DNA of 64,000 nucleotides from an uncultured Bacteroidales bacterium (GCA_947177525.1 CAMWUW010000005.1:1-64000); one strand, 5' to 3'; positions 26,002-35,430 are shown, counted from the stretch's first letter. The notes: generated by a model from the sequence alone, not told the origin. Numbers and translations: made by a program.

Positions 26002-27351
26002 TCAAAAATCCGCAGCCTTCTTCATCTTGTCGGCTATGAGCTCATTGCAGAGATTTCCGATGCTCCCGATATGTGTGTGGTGCAGGTCCGCGGCCTTCAG
26101 GCTGCCATTGGATTTCCCGTTCCTGCTCTCCTGCTCTCCTGCGGCAGTAGTCTGATAGCGGAAACGCCCTTCATTCACTTCAATCCCGACGCTCTTGTAG
26201 GCATCGCGGAACGGCATCCCGGCAAGAGTCCTGCGGTTTACCTCCTCTACGGTGAACAGATAGTCATACAGACCTGAGCCGAGGATGTCCGTATTGATTT
26301 TGATGCTTTCAAGCATATACTTCGTCATGGACAGGCACCTGTGCATCAGTTCCAGAGACGGAAACAGGATGTCCTTCAGAAGCTGGAAGTCCCTGTGGTA
26401 GCCGTGGGGCATATTGCTGCAGAGCATGGAAATGCTGTTTTCCGTACTCATTATCCTGTTGCAGTTGCCGCGTATGATTTCCCATACATCCGGATTCTTT
26501 TTGTGTGGCATTATGCTTGAACCGGTCGTCAGTTCATCCGGGAATGAGATGAAGCCGTAGTTCGGGCACATGTACATGCAGCAGTCGGCGGCGAATTTAT
26601 TGAGCGTGAGTGCGATTGCCCCCATTGCAGATGCCACGGCCCTTTCCGAGCGCCCGCGGCTGAGCTGCGCTGCCACTGCATTGTAGTTCAGGTCGCCGAA
26701 GCCGAGCAGTTCCGTTGTCATCTTCCTGTCGAGCGGGAATGAACTTCCGTAGCCTGCCGCAGAGCCAAGAGGGTTCTGGTCCACGGTCCTGTATGCCCCT
26801 GCAAGCATGAACATGTCTTCTGCAAGTGCCTCGGCGTATGCCCCGAACCACAGGCCGAAAGATGACGGCATTGCAATCTGGCCGTGGGTATATCCCGGAA
26901 GCAGCACGTCCGCATACTTCTTGCTCAGGGTCTGTAGGGTATCGAAAAGCTCCAGGACTTCCTGACGGATCTGCCTTGTCTCGTCCTTGAGGAAAAGCTT
27001 TATGTCAACGAGGACCTGGTCATTGCGCGAGCGTCCGGAGTGTATCTTCTTGCCTATCCCGCCGAGCCTGCGCGTAAGCAGCAGCTCAACCTGCGAGTGT
27101 ATGTCCTCCACATCGTCTTCAAGTACGAATCTGCCCTCCTCAATTTCAGAGGCAATTGCGTCAAGCCCTTCAGTGAGCCTTTTTAGCTCATCTTCGCTCA
27201 GGAGCCCTATGCTTTCAAGCATCTTTATATGGGCCTTCGAACCCATTACGTCATATTTAGCAAGCCTTATGTCAAGAATGCGGTCATTACCTACAGTGAA
27301 ATCCTCCACTATCTGTGAGGCTGCCGTCCCTTTGCTCCAAAGTGTAGCCAT
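26002..27351 (-). CDS. argH: Argininosuccinate lyase
   Basis: A 449-residue cytoplasmic enzyme that splits argininosuccinate into arginine and fumarate, the last step of arginine synthesis. Signatures are HSGRSRNDQV near 104, the TxGxxxPxxxxxxH-like GYTHGQIAMPSS and the fumarase/aspartase-superfamily loop GSSIMPHKKNPD, which holds the catalytic serine. Length fits the family (about 445-465). It is the last gene of the minus-strand operon argF'-argB-argE-argH, six bases after argE. Confidence 0.96.
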   Translation of the reverse strand: MATLWSKGTAASQIVEDFTVGNDRILDIRLAKYDVMGSKAHIKMLESIGLLSEDELKRLTEGLDAIASEIEEGRFVLEDDVEDIHSQVELLLTRRLGGIGKKIHSGRSRNDQVLVDIKLFLKDETRQIRQEVLELFDTLQTLSKKYADVLLPGYTHGQIAMPSSFGLWFGAYAEALAEDMFMLAGAYRTVDQNPLGSAAGYGSSFPLDRKMTTELLGFGDLNYNAVAAQLSRGRSERAVASAMGAIALTLNKFAADCCMYMCPNYGFISFPDELTTGSSIMPHKKNPDVWEIIRGNCNRIMSTENSISMLCSNMPHGYHRDFQLLKDILFPSLELMHRCLSMTKYMLESIKINTDILGSGLYDYLFTVEEVNRRTLAGMPFRDAYKSVGIEVNEGRFRYQTTAAGEQESRNGKSNGSLKAADLHHTHIGSIGNLCNELIADKMKKAADF

Positions 27352-27357
27352 ATCTGT

Positions 27358-28548
27358 TTAATATTTTTTGAAATTTTCTATAAACCTTATATATGTGGTG
27401 ATGCCTTGCTCTATCTCCTCTGCTGTCACATATTCGTTTTTCCTGTGGGAGCGCGAAGAGTCCCCGGGTCCCATTTTTATTGCATCGCAGCCTATGCGCA
27501 TCCAGTCTGATGTGGTCGGGGATACAAAGGTGCTGATTCCCGTGCCTTCTGCACATCTTGCAAGAGGTGAGCCTTCTTTTGTCGCCGATGACCGGTTTGA
27601 GAGGTTTCGGGCCGTCAGCCGGCTTCTGCATTGCTCCCGGAGCATTTCGAGTATCTCACGGTTGCAGTATTGTTCCGTTGGACGTATGTCCACCACAAAA
27701 GTGCATTTGTCCGGAATTACATTGTGTGCAGTCCCGGCATTTATCTGTGTCACGCTCAGTCTGACATCCCCCATGAGGGGCGAGGTCTTGCCGAATCTGA
27801 AATTCCTTAGCCTCTGTATATCGTCAATGGCCATGTAAAGTGCATTGACTCCCTCTCCGCGTGCGGCGTGCCCGCTGACTCCTTCTGCACATCCGTCGAT
27901 GACAAGCAGCCCTCTTTCTGCAATTGCGGCCTTCATCCCGGTAGGCTCTCCGGCTATCGCATAGTCAGGCGTCCTGACTGTAACGGCAGTTCCCTGTGCA
28001 GTCCCTGCTGTGCCGATGCTGAACATAAGGCCTTCTTCCAGCTTTTCCCAGACAAGGCGCATGCCGTCTGCCCCGGACCTCTCTTCTTCCGCGCTGATCA
28101 CAAGCATAAGATTGAATGGCAGGTCAGCTTCATGGAAATGCCTGAATGCTGCAATCATTGATACTGCCGATGCCCCGTCGTCGTTTGAGCCGAGTCCCGG
28201 AATCAGATTCCCTGCCGATATGGTATTATTCGTGAGTCTGGCGCAACTGTCTGTGTCTCTGTTTATTGCAGCGGCAGCGGTCTCAATGTCCGGACGGTAC
28301 GGGTCAAAGTCATATCCGCTGCAAGGCTCTACCGTGTCCATGTGTGCGCACAGCATCAGTGTCCGTTTCTCGCTGCAATAGCCTTTGTTTATTGCTATTA
28401 TATTGTTGCATAGCCTTTTGTGGACTATGCCGCATCTGTCGAGGAAAGATGATATGTGCAGGCTCACCTCCTCTTCATGGAAAGACGGGGAGGGGATTGC
28501 AATCATTTCTTTCAGCAGTGCTATGGCTTCGTTGGTCAGTGTCTGCAT
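27358..28548 (-). CDS. argE: M20-family deacylase, N-acyl-ornithine deacylase of arginine synthesis
   Basis: The 396-residue metallopeptidase-fold enzyme has HMDTV (first metal ligand), GSNDDGAS (bridging Asp) and SAEEERSG (catalytic Glu and metal ligand), plus the lid domain from about 190 to 300. In the arginine pathway it removes the acyl group from N-acylornithine. Because the carbamoyltransferase in the same operon looks succinyl-specific, the natural substrate is probably N-succinyl-citrulline or -ornithine rather than the acetyl form; that is inference. Other M20 enzymes (DapE, CPG2) have the same motifs, so the name relies on the operon context. Confidence 0.82.
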   Translation of the reverse strand: MQTLTNEAIALLKEMIAIPSPSFHEEEVSLHISSFLDRCGIVHKRLCNNIIAINKGYCSEKRTLMLCAHMDTVEPCSGYDFDPYRPDIETAAAAINRDTDSCARLTNNTISAGNLIPGLGSNDDGASAVSMIAAFRHFHEADLPFNLMLVISAEEERSGADGMRLVWEKLEEGLMFSIGTAGTAQGTAVTVRTPDYAIAGEPTGMKAAIAERGLLVIDGCAEGVSGHAARGEGVNALYMAIDDIQRLRNFRFGKTSPLMGDVRLSVTQINAGTAHNVIPDKCTFVVDIRPTEQYCNREILEMLREQCRSRLTARNLSNRSSATKEGSPLARCAEGTGISTFVSPTTSDWMRIGCDAIKMGPGDSSRSHRKNEYVTAEEIEQGITTYIRFIENFKKY

Positions 28549-28588
28549 ATATATAGTATTTGGCCGTATTGCCGTGCGGAAGCCGGCT

Positions 28589-29386
28589 TTAAAGGCATAA
28601 TGTCGTCCCTATGCCGTTGAGGAGGTTGCGGGCATGCTTTACTATTACCCTGCTGACTCCGGAATCCAGTGCCCTGAACGAGTTGTCAAGCTTCGGTATC
28701 ATTCCGGCAGCGACTCTTCCTTCTGCTTTCAGTGCGGCATAGCTTGCGGGGGTAATCTCCCTGATAAGACTGCTGTCATCATCTTTGTCATACAGCACTC
28801 CGTCTTTTTCGAAGCAGTATATCAGGGAAACATACGGCTTCCCGTCTTCTGTCTTCGCGGCCTCTGCATGTGACATTGCGACAGCTACTGATGATGCTAT
28901 GGTGTCTGCATTGGTGTTCAGCAGACTGCCTGCCTTGTCATGTGTGATTGCAGATATGACAGGGGTGATTCCCTGCTCCATGAGGCTGAGGAGAAATCCT
29001 GCATTTATCATGGACGGGTCAACATCTCCGACAAAACCGTAATCTATTCTCCCTGCAGGCCTTTTGGTAGCTTCAATCAGGTTGGCGTCAGCTCCGCACA
29101 GCCCGATTGCGTTGCACCCGTGCTTCTGGAGAAGGGCAACAATGCTTTTGCTGCACCATCCCGCATATACCATTGTCACCACCTTGAGTGTCTCTTCGTC
29201 CGTCACCCTGCGTCCTTCTATCATCACAGGCTGCCGGCCAAGTTCTTTCTGAAGCTGGCTTGCCATCACTCCGCCACCGTGCACGAGTATCTTTGGACCG
29301 TCCATGGCTGCAAAGTCAATGATGAATTTTTCCAGAAGTTCCGGGTTGTCGACGACATTGCCGCCTATTTTGATAATCTTTTGCAA
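28589..29386 (-). CDS. argB: N-acylglutamate kinase (acetyl- or succinylglutamate)
   Basis: The 265-residue amino-acid kinase phosphorylates N-acylglutamate in the second step of arginine synthesis. Visible are IKIGGNVV at the N-terminus, LVHGGG (phosphate-binding glycine loop), GRRVTDEETL and NADTIASSVAVAM. The start codon is TTG at 29386: an in-frame TAA and no ATG lie upstream, and the protein already starts at the conserved first strand. In this operon the substrate may be N-succinylglutamate. It is 56 bases after argF' and 40 before argE. Confidence 0.93.
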   Translation of the reverse strand: MQKIIKIGGNVVDNPELLEKFIIDFAAMDGPKILVHGGGVMASQLQKELGRQPVMIEGRRVTDEETLKVVTMVYAGWCSKSIVALLQKHGCNAIGLCGADANLIEATKRPAGRIDYGFVGDVDPSMINAGFLLSLMEQGITPVISAITHDKAGSLLNTNADTIASSVAVAMSHAEAAKTEDGKPYVSLIYCFEKDGVLYDKDDDSSLIREITPASYAALKAEGRVAAGMIPKLDNSFRALDSGVSRVIVKHARNLLNGIGTTLCL

Positions 29387-29442
29387 AATGTAAATGTTTG
29401 AATTTTAATTTTTCCCGATTTTTATGCAGTTGCGTTTGCGCG

Positions 29443-30396
29443 CTATAGGGACATCAGGATCTCCTTGATTACGGTCTGTGCCGAGACAACGCGGTTTGCC
29501 GCCTCCGGTATTACGATTGACTGCGGACTTTCAATTACATCGTCAGTCACAATCATATTTCTGCGTACAGGCAGGCAGTGCATGAAATACGCATTGTTGG
29601 TCAGTGCCATCTTTTCACTGTCCACTGTCCAGCTGCGGTCCATGCTCAGGACCTTGCCGTAATTGTCTCCTGTATATGCTGCCCAGTTCTTTGCATAGAT
29701 GAAATCTGCGCCTTCAAAAGCCTTTTTCTGGTCATATTCCACGTGGGCCTTGCCCACAAATGACGGGTCCAGCTCGTATCCCTCCGGATGGGTTATCACA
29801 AACTCATAGTCCGTCAGATTGATTCCTTCGGCGAATGAGTTCGGAACTGCCTGGGGGAGCGCTTTCGGATGGGGAGCCCATGTCATGACAATCTTGGGCT
29901 TCTCCACCTTTTTGTATTCCTCTATTGTAATCATGTCGGCAAAAGTCTGCAGTGGATGCCTTGTGGCTGCTTCCATGCTGAATACGGGCTTGCCTGAATA
30001 TTTGATGAACTGGTTGAGTATCAGCTCTTCATAGTCGTCATTCTTGCTCTCGAAGCGTGCAAATGAGCGCACCCCGATAATGTCGCAGTAGCATCCCATC
30101 ACCGGAATCGCCTCAAGCAGGTGCTCCGGCTTGTCCCCGTCCATTATGACTCCTCTTTCCGTCTCCAGCTTCCATGCTCCCTGGTTGACGTCCAGCACGA
30201 TTACATTCATGCCGAGATTCATTGCGGCTTTCTGTGTGCTCAGCCTTGTACGCAGGCTCGAATTGAAGAATATCATCAGAAGAGTCCTGTTGCGTCCGAG
30301 TTCCTGGTCGGCAAAAGGGTTCTCCTTTACATATTTTGCCTTGGCGAAGGCTTCACTTAGGTCGCCAAGCTGCTTTACAGATACAAAATTTCTCAT
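29443..30396 (-). CDS. argF': N-succinylornithine carbamoyltransferase (ArgF')
   Basis: A 317-residue transcarbamylase. Instead of the STRTR motif of normal ornithine carbamoyltransferases it has NSSLRTR (45-51), and the LPVRR block near the C-terminus replaces HCLPA. Residue 90 is proline (in GDKPEH). In the Bacteroides fragilis enzyme, Pro90 is the reported determinant of succinylornithine over acetylornithine, where the acetyl enzymes have glutamate. The protein therefore probably makes N-succinylcitrulline. It is the first gene of argF'-argB-argE-argH and is divergent from the EamA gene by only 47 bases. Confidence 0.92.
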   Translation of the reverse strand: MRNFVSVKQLGDLSEAFAKAKYVKENPFADQELGRNRTLLMIFFNSSLRTRLSTQKAAMNLGMNVIVLDVNQGAWKLETERGVIMDGDKPEHLLEAIPVMGCYCDIIGVRSFARFESKNDDYEELILNQFIKYSGKPVFSMEAATRHPLQTFADMITIEEYKKVEKPKIVMTWAPHPKALPQAVPNSFAEGINLTDYEFVITHPEGYELDPSFVGKAHVEYDQKKAFEGADFIYAKNWAAYTGDNYGKVLSMDRSWTVDSEKMALTNNAYFMHCLPVRRNMIVTDDVIESPQSIVIPEAANRVVSAQTVIKEILMSL

Positions 30397-30413
30397 ATTA
30401 TAAATTAAATTTC

Positions 30414-30421
30414 TATTTTTG
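30414..30421 (+). promoter_or_regulatory. -7 element of the EamA gene promoter
   Basis: TATTTTTG matches TAnnTTTG exactly and lies 22 bases before the ATG. A clear -33 TTTG is not seen at the expected distance. Confidence 0.4.
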
Positions 30422-30443
30422 CCGCCCTAAAAACGAACAGGCA

Positions 30444-31370
30444 ATGTCTACTAAAAAACAACAGCGTACAGGGCATCTTGCCCTTCTCGGCTCAAATGTC
30501 ATGTGGGGCGTAATGGCCCCTGTCTCTAAATTCGTACTGGCCGGAGGCCTGATTTCTTCGGCACTTCTCACAGACTTGCGTATTCTGGCCGGCACAATAC
30601 TTTTCTGGATTGCCTCCATGTTCATCAAGGCAGAGAAAGTGGACAGAAAGGACTATATAAAGTTCTTTGGTGCAGCCCTCTTCTCAACCACGCTTAACCA
30701 GATATGTTATGTCAAGGGAGTCTCCCTGACTTCTCCTGTCAATGCAACCATCTGTACGTCAACGCTCCCGATATGGACAATGCTCATGGCCGCCTTATAT
30801 CTGCATGAACCGGTGACCGGAAAAAAAGCGGCTGGAGTGCTTGTCGGCCTTTGCGGTGCCATTGTCCTCGTGCTTTTCGGGTCCGGAAACAGGGCCGCAG
30901 GAACCTCCGATGTCTGGGGCGATATCCTTTGCCTGCTTTCCCAGGTATTCTACGGTGTCTACCTTGTCTTTTTCCAGGACATAATCCGTAAATATTCCCC
31001 TGTGACCCTGATGAAGTGGAAATACACTTTTGCAGCCCTTATGCTGCTCCCTTTTGCATTCCCGGACTTTACGGGCATGCAGTTTTCGGCGCTTCCGGCA
31101 AAGCAGTGGGCCGGTTTGGGATACATCCTTCTGTGCGGTACGTTCCTCAGTTACCTGATTGTTCCGCTCGGCCAGAAATACCTGCGTCCTACCGTCGTGG
31201 CAATGTATAATTATCTGCAGCCTGTCGCAGCCGCGGCCGTTGCCATAATGTGGGGACAGGATTCATTCAGTCCGGTAAAACTTCTTGCCGTGCTGTTGAT
31301 CTTTGCCGGGGTGCTGCTCGTCAACCGAAGCAGGGCGGCTCAGCAGGCCGGGGAAGACTCTGGCCGGTAA
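30444..31370 (+). CDS. EamA/DMT-family transporter
   Basis: A 308-residue inner-membrane protein with about ten hydrophobic segments in two EamA repeats (first: LALLGSNVMWGVMAPVSKFV; second begins around DVWGDILCLLSQVFYGVY). The family exports or exchanges small metabolites, often amino acids or nucleotides; the substrate is not readable. ATG 30444 is the first Met of the first repeat. The gene is inserted in opposite orientation between the two arginine operons and its 3' end overlaps the 3' end of argD by 50 bases, which makes convergent transcripts inevitable. An arginine-related substrate is only a suggestion from position. Confidence 0.9.
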   Translation: MSTKKQQRTGHLALLGSNVMWGVMAPVSKFVLAGGLISSALLTDLRILAGTILFWIASMFIKAEKVDRKDYIKFFGAALFSTTLNQICYVKGVSLTSPVNATICTSTLPIWTMLMAALYLHEPVTGKKAAGVLVGLCGAIVLVLFGSGNRAAGTSDVWGDILCLLSQVFYGVYLVFFQDIIRKYSPVTLMKWKYTFAALMLLPFAFPDFTGMQFSALPAKQWAGLGYILLCGTFLSYLIVPLGQKYLRPTVVAMYNYLQPVAAAAVAIMWGQDSFSPVKLLAVLLIFAGVLLVNRSRAAQQAGEDSGR

Positions 31371-32484
31371 GTTCTTTCCATGCCTTGACAAATGATTCTG
31401 CACATTCCTGCGTGACTGTAAGCGAAGGAAGAAGCCTTATGACAGAAGCTCCTGCGGCTCCGGTGAAAAAATGCCTTTCAAACAGCAGCCTGTCACGGAG
31501 TCCGATGAATTCATCTTTCAGTTCAAGACCTATCATCAGGCCTCTTCCCCTGTATTCCTTAATCGCACTGTCGCCAAGGAATGCTTCCTTGAAATATTCT
31601 CCCACCCTGGCCGCGTTTTCTATAAGGTGTTCGTCTTCAATTATGTCAAGTACGGCAAGTGCTGCAGTACATGCAAGATGATTTCCTCCGAAAGTGGTTC
31701 CGAGCATTCCGTATGACGGCTTGATGTCAGGCGAGATGAGAACGCCTCCTATCGGGAAGCCGTTGGCCATGCCTTTGGCCGTCGTCACGATATCTGCCCT
31801 TACGCCGTGATGCTGGTGGGCAAAGAATTTTCCTGTGCGCCCATAGCCGGACTGTATCTCGTCAATGATGAGGATGCTGCCGTATTTGTCGCATAGACTG
31901 CGCAATCCGCGCATAAACTCTCCGGAAGGCTCATATATGCCGGCCACGCCCTGTATGCCTTCTATTATTACGGCGGCAAAGTCCCCTCCGGAAAGCTCTT
32001 TCTCAACTCCCTCAAGATCTTCGAGAGCTGCGAATACGACATTCCCGGTCTTGTTGAACGGTGCCTGTATCTTTGGATTGTCAGTTGCCGCCACTGCTCC
32101 TGATGTCCTTCCGTGGAATGCTTTCCCGAATGCCATTACTTTGCTTCTTCCCGTATGGAAAGATGCCGTTTTGATTGCATTTTCATTTGCTTCCGCCCCG
32201 CTGTTGCACAGAAACAGGGAGTAGTCTCCGTATCCTGAAATCTTGCCGAGTCTTTCAGCAAGTTCTTTCTGCAGCGGATTCTGGACGGCATTGGAATAAA
32301 ATCCAAGTTTCCCGAGCTGCTCGGTTATCCGGCTGATATAGTGCGGATGGCAGTGGCCCACGGAGATTACTGCATGACCTCCGTACAGATCTGTATATTC
32401 AATGCCGTTTTTGTCCCAGATGGCGGTGCCTGCCCCCTTGACGGGCTCAATGTCCCAGAGCTTATATACTTCAAAAAGATTCAT
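31321..32484 (-). CDS. argD: N-acylornithine aminotransferase
   Basis: A 387-residue PLP-dependent class-III aminotransferase that converts N-acylglutamate semialdehyde to N-acylornithine using glutamate. Motifs: CNSGAEANE, AFGKAFHGRT, IIDEIQSGYGRTG and the Schiff-base lysine in TTAKGMANGFPIGG. The operon context (argA-argG-argC-argD) fixes the role; acetyl versus succinyl cannot be told from the sequence alone. It is the last gene of its operon, 22 bases after argC, and its final 50 bases are antisense to the EamA gene. Confidence 0.93.
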   Translation of the reverse strand: MNLFEVYKLWDIEPVKGAGTAIWDKNGIEYTDLYGGHAVISVGHCHPHYISRITEQLGKLGFYSNAVQNPLQKELAERLGKISGYGDYSLFLCNSGAEANENAIKTASFHTGRSKVMAFGKAFHGRTSGAVAATDNPKIQAPFNKTGNVVFAALEDLEGVEKELSGGDFAAVIIEGIQGVAGIYEPSGEFMRGLRSLCDKYGSILIIDEIQSGYGRTGKFFAHQHHGVRADIVTTAKGMANGFPIGGVLISPDIKPSYGMLGTTFGGNHLACTAALAVLDIIEDEHLIENAARVGEYFKEAFLGDSAIKEYRGRGLMIGLELKDEFIGLRDRLLFERHFFTGAAGASVIRLLPSLTVTQECAESFVKAWKELTGQSLPRPAEPPCFG

Positions 32485-32506
32485 TTCCTGTGTTTTTACT
32501 GCAATT

Positions 32507-33493
32507 CTAAAATGCCGACGGCTTCAGCCTCAGTCCGCAGGTCTCTTCAAATCCAAACATGAGATTCATGTTCTGTACTGCCTGTCCTGCAGCTCCCTTC
32601 AGGAGATTGTCAATTATGGAGCTTATGTGCAGATATCCGTCATGTACCTCCGTGTGAAGCAGTGCCTTGTTTGTATTTACGACTTCTTTCAATGAAATGC
32701 CGCTCCTGCTGTGGAAGACGAAGGGCGAGTCTTTGTAAAATGTCTCGTAAAGGTTTGCATAGTCATCTGGGGACATGCCTTTGTCAGCTTTTGTATAGAC
32801 ACTTGCAAATATACCCCTTGTAAAATCTCCTCTCATTGGGACGAAATTGACGACAGGCTCTTTCCCGGAACCTTTTGCGAGGTTTTTCCTTATTTCCGCC
32901 AAATGCTGGTGCGAGAACAGCTTGTATATGGATATGTTGCCGCTCCTGTAGCTGAAATGTGTTGTCTCTCCAGGCTTTTTCCCTGCACCTGTTGAGCCTG
33001 TTATTGCAGTGACATGCAATTCCTCATTCAGCAGGCCGGCCTTTGCAAGCGGCAGCGCCGCAAGTTGTATCGCTGTTGCAAAGCATCCCGGGTTTGCTAT
33101 GTCATGCGCTCCGGAAATCTCCTTTTTTGCATCTTCGCATAGGCCATAGACGAAGTTTCTGCCTGCATATTCTCCGTTGAGGCGGAAGTCGTTGCCTAAG
33201 TCTATTATCCTGCAGTCCGGACTTATCTCGTGACTGTCAATGAATTCTCTTGATATGCCATGTCCGAGGCACAGAAAAAGAACGTCCGGGTTTCCGAGCT
33301 CTGTACCGAAGCGGAGGTCCGTTTCTCCCAAAAGGTCCCTGTGCACGTCAGTTACCGGAGTGCCTCCGGCTGAAGTTGTTGTCGCGGCCACAATTTCTGC
33401 ATGGGGATGATTCAGAAGAAGCCGGAACAGTTCACCTCCGGTATAGCCTGTGCCTCCTGCTATCGCAACCTTTATTTTTTTTGCATCAGTCAT
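32507..33493 (-). CDS. argC: N-acyl-gamma-glutamyl-phosphate reductase
   Basis: About 328 residues. The enzyme reduces N-acylglutamyl phosphate to the semialdehyde with NADPH. The Rossmann motif GGTGYTGGELFRLL is at the N-terminus, the catalytic cysteine in ANPGCFATA is near residue 148, and GSTGAGKKP follows. ATG 33493 overlaps the argG stop as ATGA, a common coupling arrangement; an ATG two codons earlier at 33499 is equally possible. Same operon as argG and argD. Confidence 0.95.
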   Translation of the reverse strand: MTDAKKIKVAIAGGTGYTGGELFRLLLNHPHAEIVAATTTSAGGTPVTDVHRDLLGETDLRFGTELGNPDVLFLCLGHGISREFIDSHEISPDCRIIDLGNDFRLNGEYAGRNFVYGLCEDAKKEISGAHDIANPGCFATAIQLAALPLAKAGLLNEELHVTAITGSTGAGKKPGETTHFSYRSGNISIYKLFSHQHLAEIRKNLAKGSGKEPVVNFVPMRGDFTRGIFASVYTKADKGMSPDDYANLYETFYKDSPFVFHSRSGISLKEVVNTNKALLHTEVHDGYLHISSIIDNLLKGAAGQAVQNMNLMFGFEETCGLRLKPSAF

Positions 33494-34689
33494 TTGCATT
33501 CTTCCTTGCCGTTTACGCTGTAATATATCTTGAGAGGATTTGCAGTCACTTTTGTGAAGCCTATGACGTCACGTCCGCTGTATGATTTGTTGACTTCTCC
33601 ATAGGCTCCGAATTCTGCGCTCATCAGGTCGTGTGCGCTCCTGCAGCCCAATACAGAGAAATGATAAGGCATTAGTGCAATCTCGACTTCACCCGTGACA
33701 TTTCTTTCCATGCTCTCCATCATGGCCTCCATATCCCTCATGACCGGGTCAAGGTACATGGCCTCATGCATCTGCTGCCCGTACCATCCGGCGATCTGGT
33801 CCTTCCAGTAAAGCTGGCCTTTCGTGAGTGTATGTTTCTCAAGGAGATGATGCGCCTTTATGATGATCATCGGTGCTGCCGCCTCGAATCCTACGCGTCC
33901 CTTTATTCCTATAATGGTGTCTCCGATGTGTATGTCCCTTCCTATGCCGAATGGCCCGGCCACGTCCCGGACAGCTTCAATCACTTCTGTCGGACTCATT
34001 GCCTTTCCGTTGAATGACGTCGGCTCACCTTTCGTGAAGCCTATCCTGATGTGCTCAGGTTCAGTCTTTGTCACTTTTGTCGGATATGCCTCTTCCGGAA
34101 GCCATCCGTCGGAAGACAAGGTCTCGACTCCACCTATGCTGGTTCCCCAAAGCCCCTGGTTGATAGAGTATTTCGCTTTCTCCCATGAAAAGTCGAAGCC
34201 ATGTTTCTGCAGGTAGTCAATTTCATACTGGCGAGTGAATCCGAATTCCCTTACCGGTGCGATGATTTTCACCTGGGGCGCAAGGATTTCGAACACTATG
34301 TCAAAGCGCACCTGGTCATTGCCTGCTCCTGTGCTTCCGTGGGCAACGGAATCTGCTCCTATGCTCTTCACATGCTCCAGTACTTCCAGGGCCTGGAACA
34401 CTCTTTCGGAACTTACGGAAAGGGGATAGGTGGCATTTTTAAGTATGTTGCCGAATATGAGATATTTTATGCCTTTTTCGTAATATGTTCCGACTGCGTT
34501 CACTGTCTTGTGGGATGCGGCTCCAAGAGCTATGGCTCTCTCTCCGATTGCCTTCTCTTCTTCTGCGGAGAAGCCACCGGTATTGACCATTATTGTATGT
34601 ACTTCCAGTCCTTTTTCATTCTTTAGATAAGGAACACAGAATGACGTGTCCAGTCCGCCGCTGAAGGCGAGCACTACTTTATTGTTCAT
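33490..34689 (-). CDS. argG: Argininosuccinate synthase
   Basis: The 399-residue ATP-dependent ligase joins citrulline and aspartate. The P-loop-like AFSGGLDTS starts at residue 8, and SVAHGSTGAGNDQVRF and YSINQGLWG (near residue 170) follow. ATG 34689 is chosen because homologues begin immediately before KVVLAFSGGLD. Alternative starts at 34716 (ATG) and 34728 (GTG) would add an Asn-rich extension that looks non-coding. Second gene of the argA-argG-argC-argD operon. Confidence 0.96.
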   Translation of the reverse strand: MNNKVVLAFSGGLDTSFCVPYLKNEKGLEVHTIMVNTGGFSAEEEKAIGERAIALGAASHKTVNAVGTYYEKGIKYLIFGNILKNATYPLSVSSERVFQALEVLEHVKSIGADSVAHGSTGAGNDQVRFDIVFEILAPQVKIIAPVREFGFTRQYEIDYLQKHGFDFSWEKAKYSINQGLWGTSIGGVETLSSDGWLPEEAYPTKVTKTEPEHIRIGFTKGEPTSFNGKAMSPTEVIEAVRDVAGPFGIGRDIHIGDTIIGIKGRVGFEAAAPMIIIKAHHLLEKHTLTKGQLYWKDQIAGWYGQQMHEAMYLDPVMRDMEAMMESMERNVTGEVEIALMPYHFSVLGCRSAHDLMSAEFGAYGEVNKSYSGRDVIGFTKVTANPLKIYYSVNGKEECK

Positions 34690-34724
34690 GTCTATTTTAT
34701 TTTGATTATTATTCATATTTTTCG

Positions 34725-35297
34725 TCACGCCTGTCTTGGCACTGCGGGATCGGCAACATGTATATGCTCCTCCGGATCATACAGCAGTCCTGTGCACAGG
34801 CACATTTTGAAATTGTTTGCCTCCAGAATAGGCCAGTTTCGGCATCCCCTGCATCCCTTCCAGAACTCGGGGTCGTCTGTGAGCGCGGAAAACGGCACGG
34901 GGCGGAATCCGATCTCATAGTTCATTTTCATTACTGCCGCACCTGTGGTTATGCTGAATATCTTAGCTTCAGGAAACAGTTCCCGTGACAGTCGGAAAAT
35001 ACGCCTCTTGATTCTCATTGCCAGTCCTATGCCACGAAAAGAGTGGGCTACAATCAGGCCGGAGTTGGCAACATACTTTTTCCCTCCCCATGACTCAATA
35101 TAGGAGAATCCGGCAAAACTGCCGTCCTCGGCAATTGCTATCACTGCCTTTCCTGCTGCCATTTTTTCTATTACATATTCGGGAGTTCTCCTTGCTATGC
35201 CGGTTCCTCTTTCACGTGCAGATATGAAAACTTCCTCGCAGATTTCATCTGCGTACACTGCGTGGCTTTCGTCAGCCACCATTACATCAATGTGCAT
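34725..35297 (-). CDS. argA: GNAT acyltransferase, probable N-acylglutamate synthase of the arginine operon
   Basis: A 190-residue protein with a GNAT core: FAGFSYIESWGGKKYVANSGLIV strands followed by SFRGIGLAMRIKRRIF, the R/QxxGxG/A acyl-CoA pyrophosphate-binding loop. It heads the operon with argG, argC and argD, where the first pathway enzyme (acyl-CoA + glutamate) would be expected, and no other argA or argJ candidate is in the window. The acyl donor may be succinyl-CoA given the succinyl-type ArgF'. The C-terminus contains a Cys-rich stretch (KGCRGCRNWP, KMCLC) that is not part of a minimal GNAT domain. The symbol rests on context, not on a diagnostic motif. Confidence 0.65.
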   Translation of the reverse strand: MHIDVMVADESHAVYADEICEEVFISARERGTGIARRTPEYVIEKMAAGKAVIAIAEDGSFAGFSYIESWGGKKYVANSGLIVAHSFRGIGLAMRIKRRIFRLSRELFPEAKIFSITTGAAVMKMNYEIGFRPVPFSALTDDPEFWKGCRGCRNWPILEANNFKMCLCTGLLYDPEEHIHVADPAVPRQA

Positions 35298-35430
35298 AAT
35301 GCTGCCTAAAGATAATTATGAAATATTTTACGGATTGCCCTCTATGTGAGGGAGTCGATAGGTGTCCTAACGGCAAGACAAACCGAGATTGTCAATTGCA
35401 ATTGGGAGGGAAATGCTTCGTGAGCCCCTC

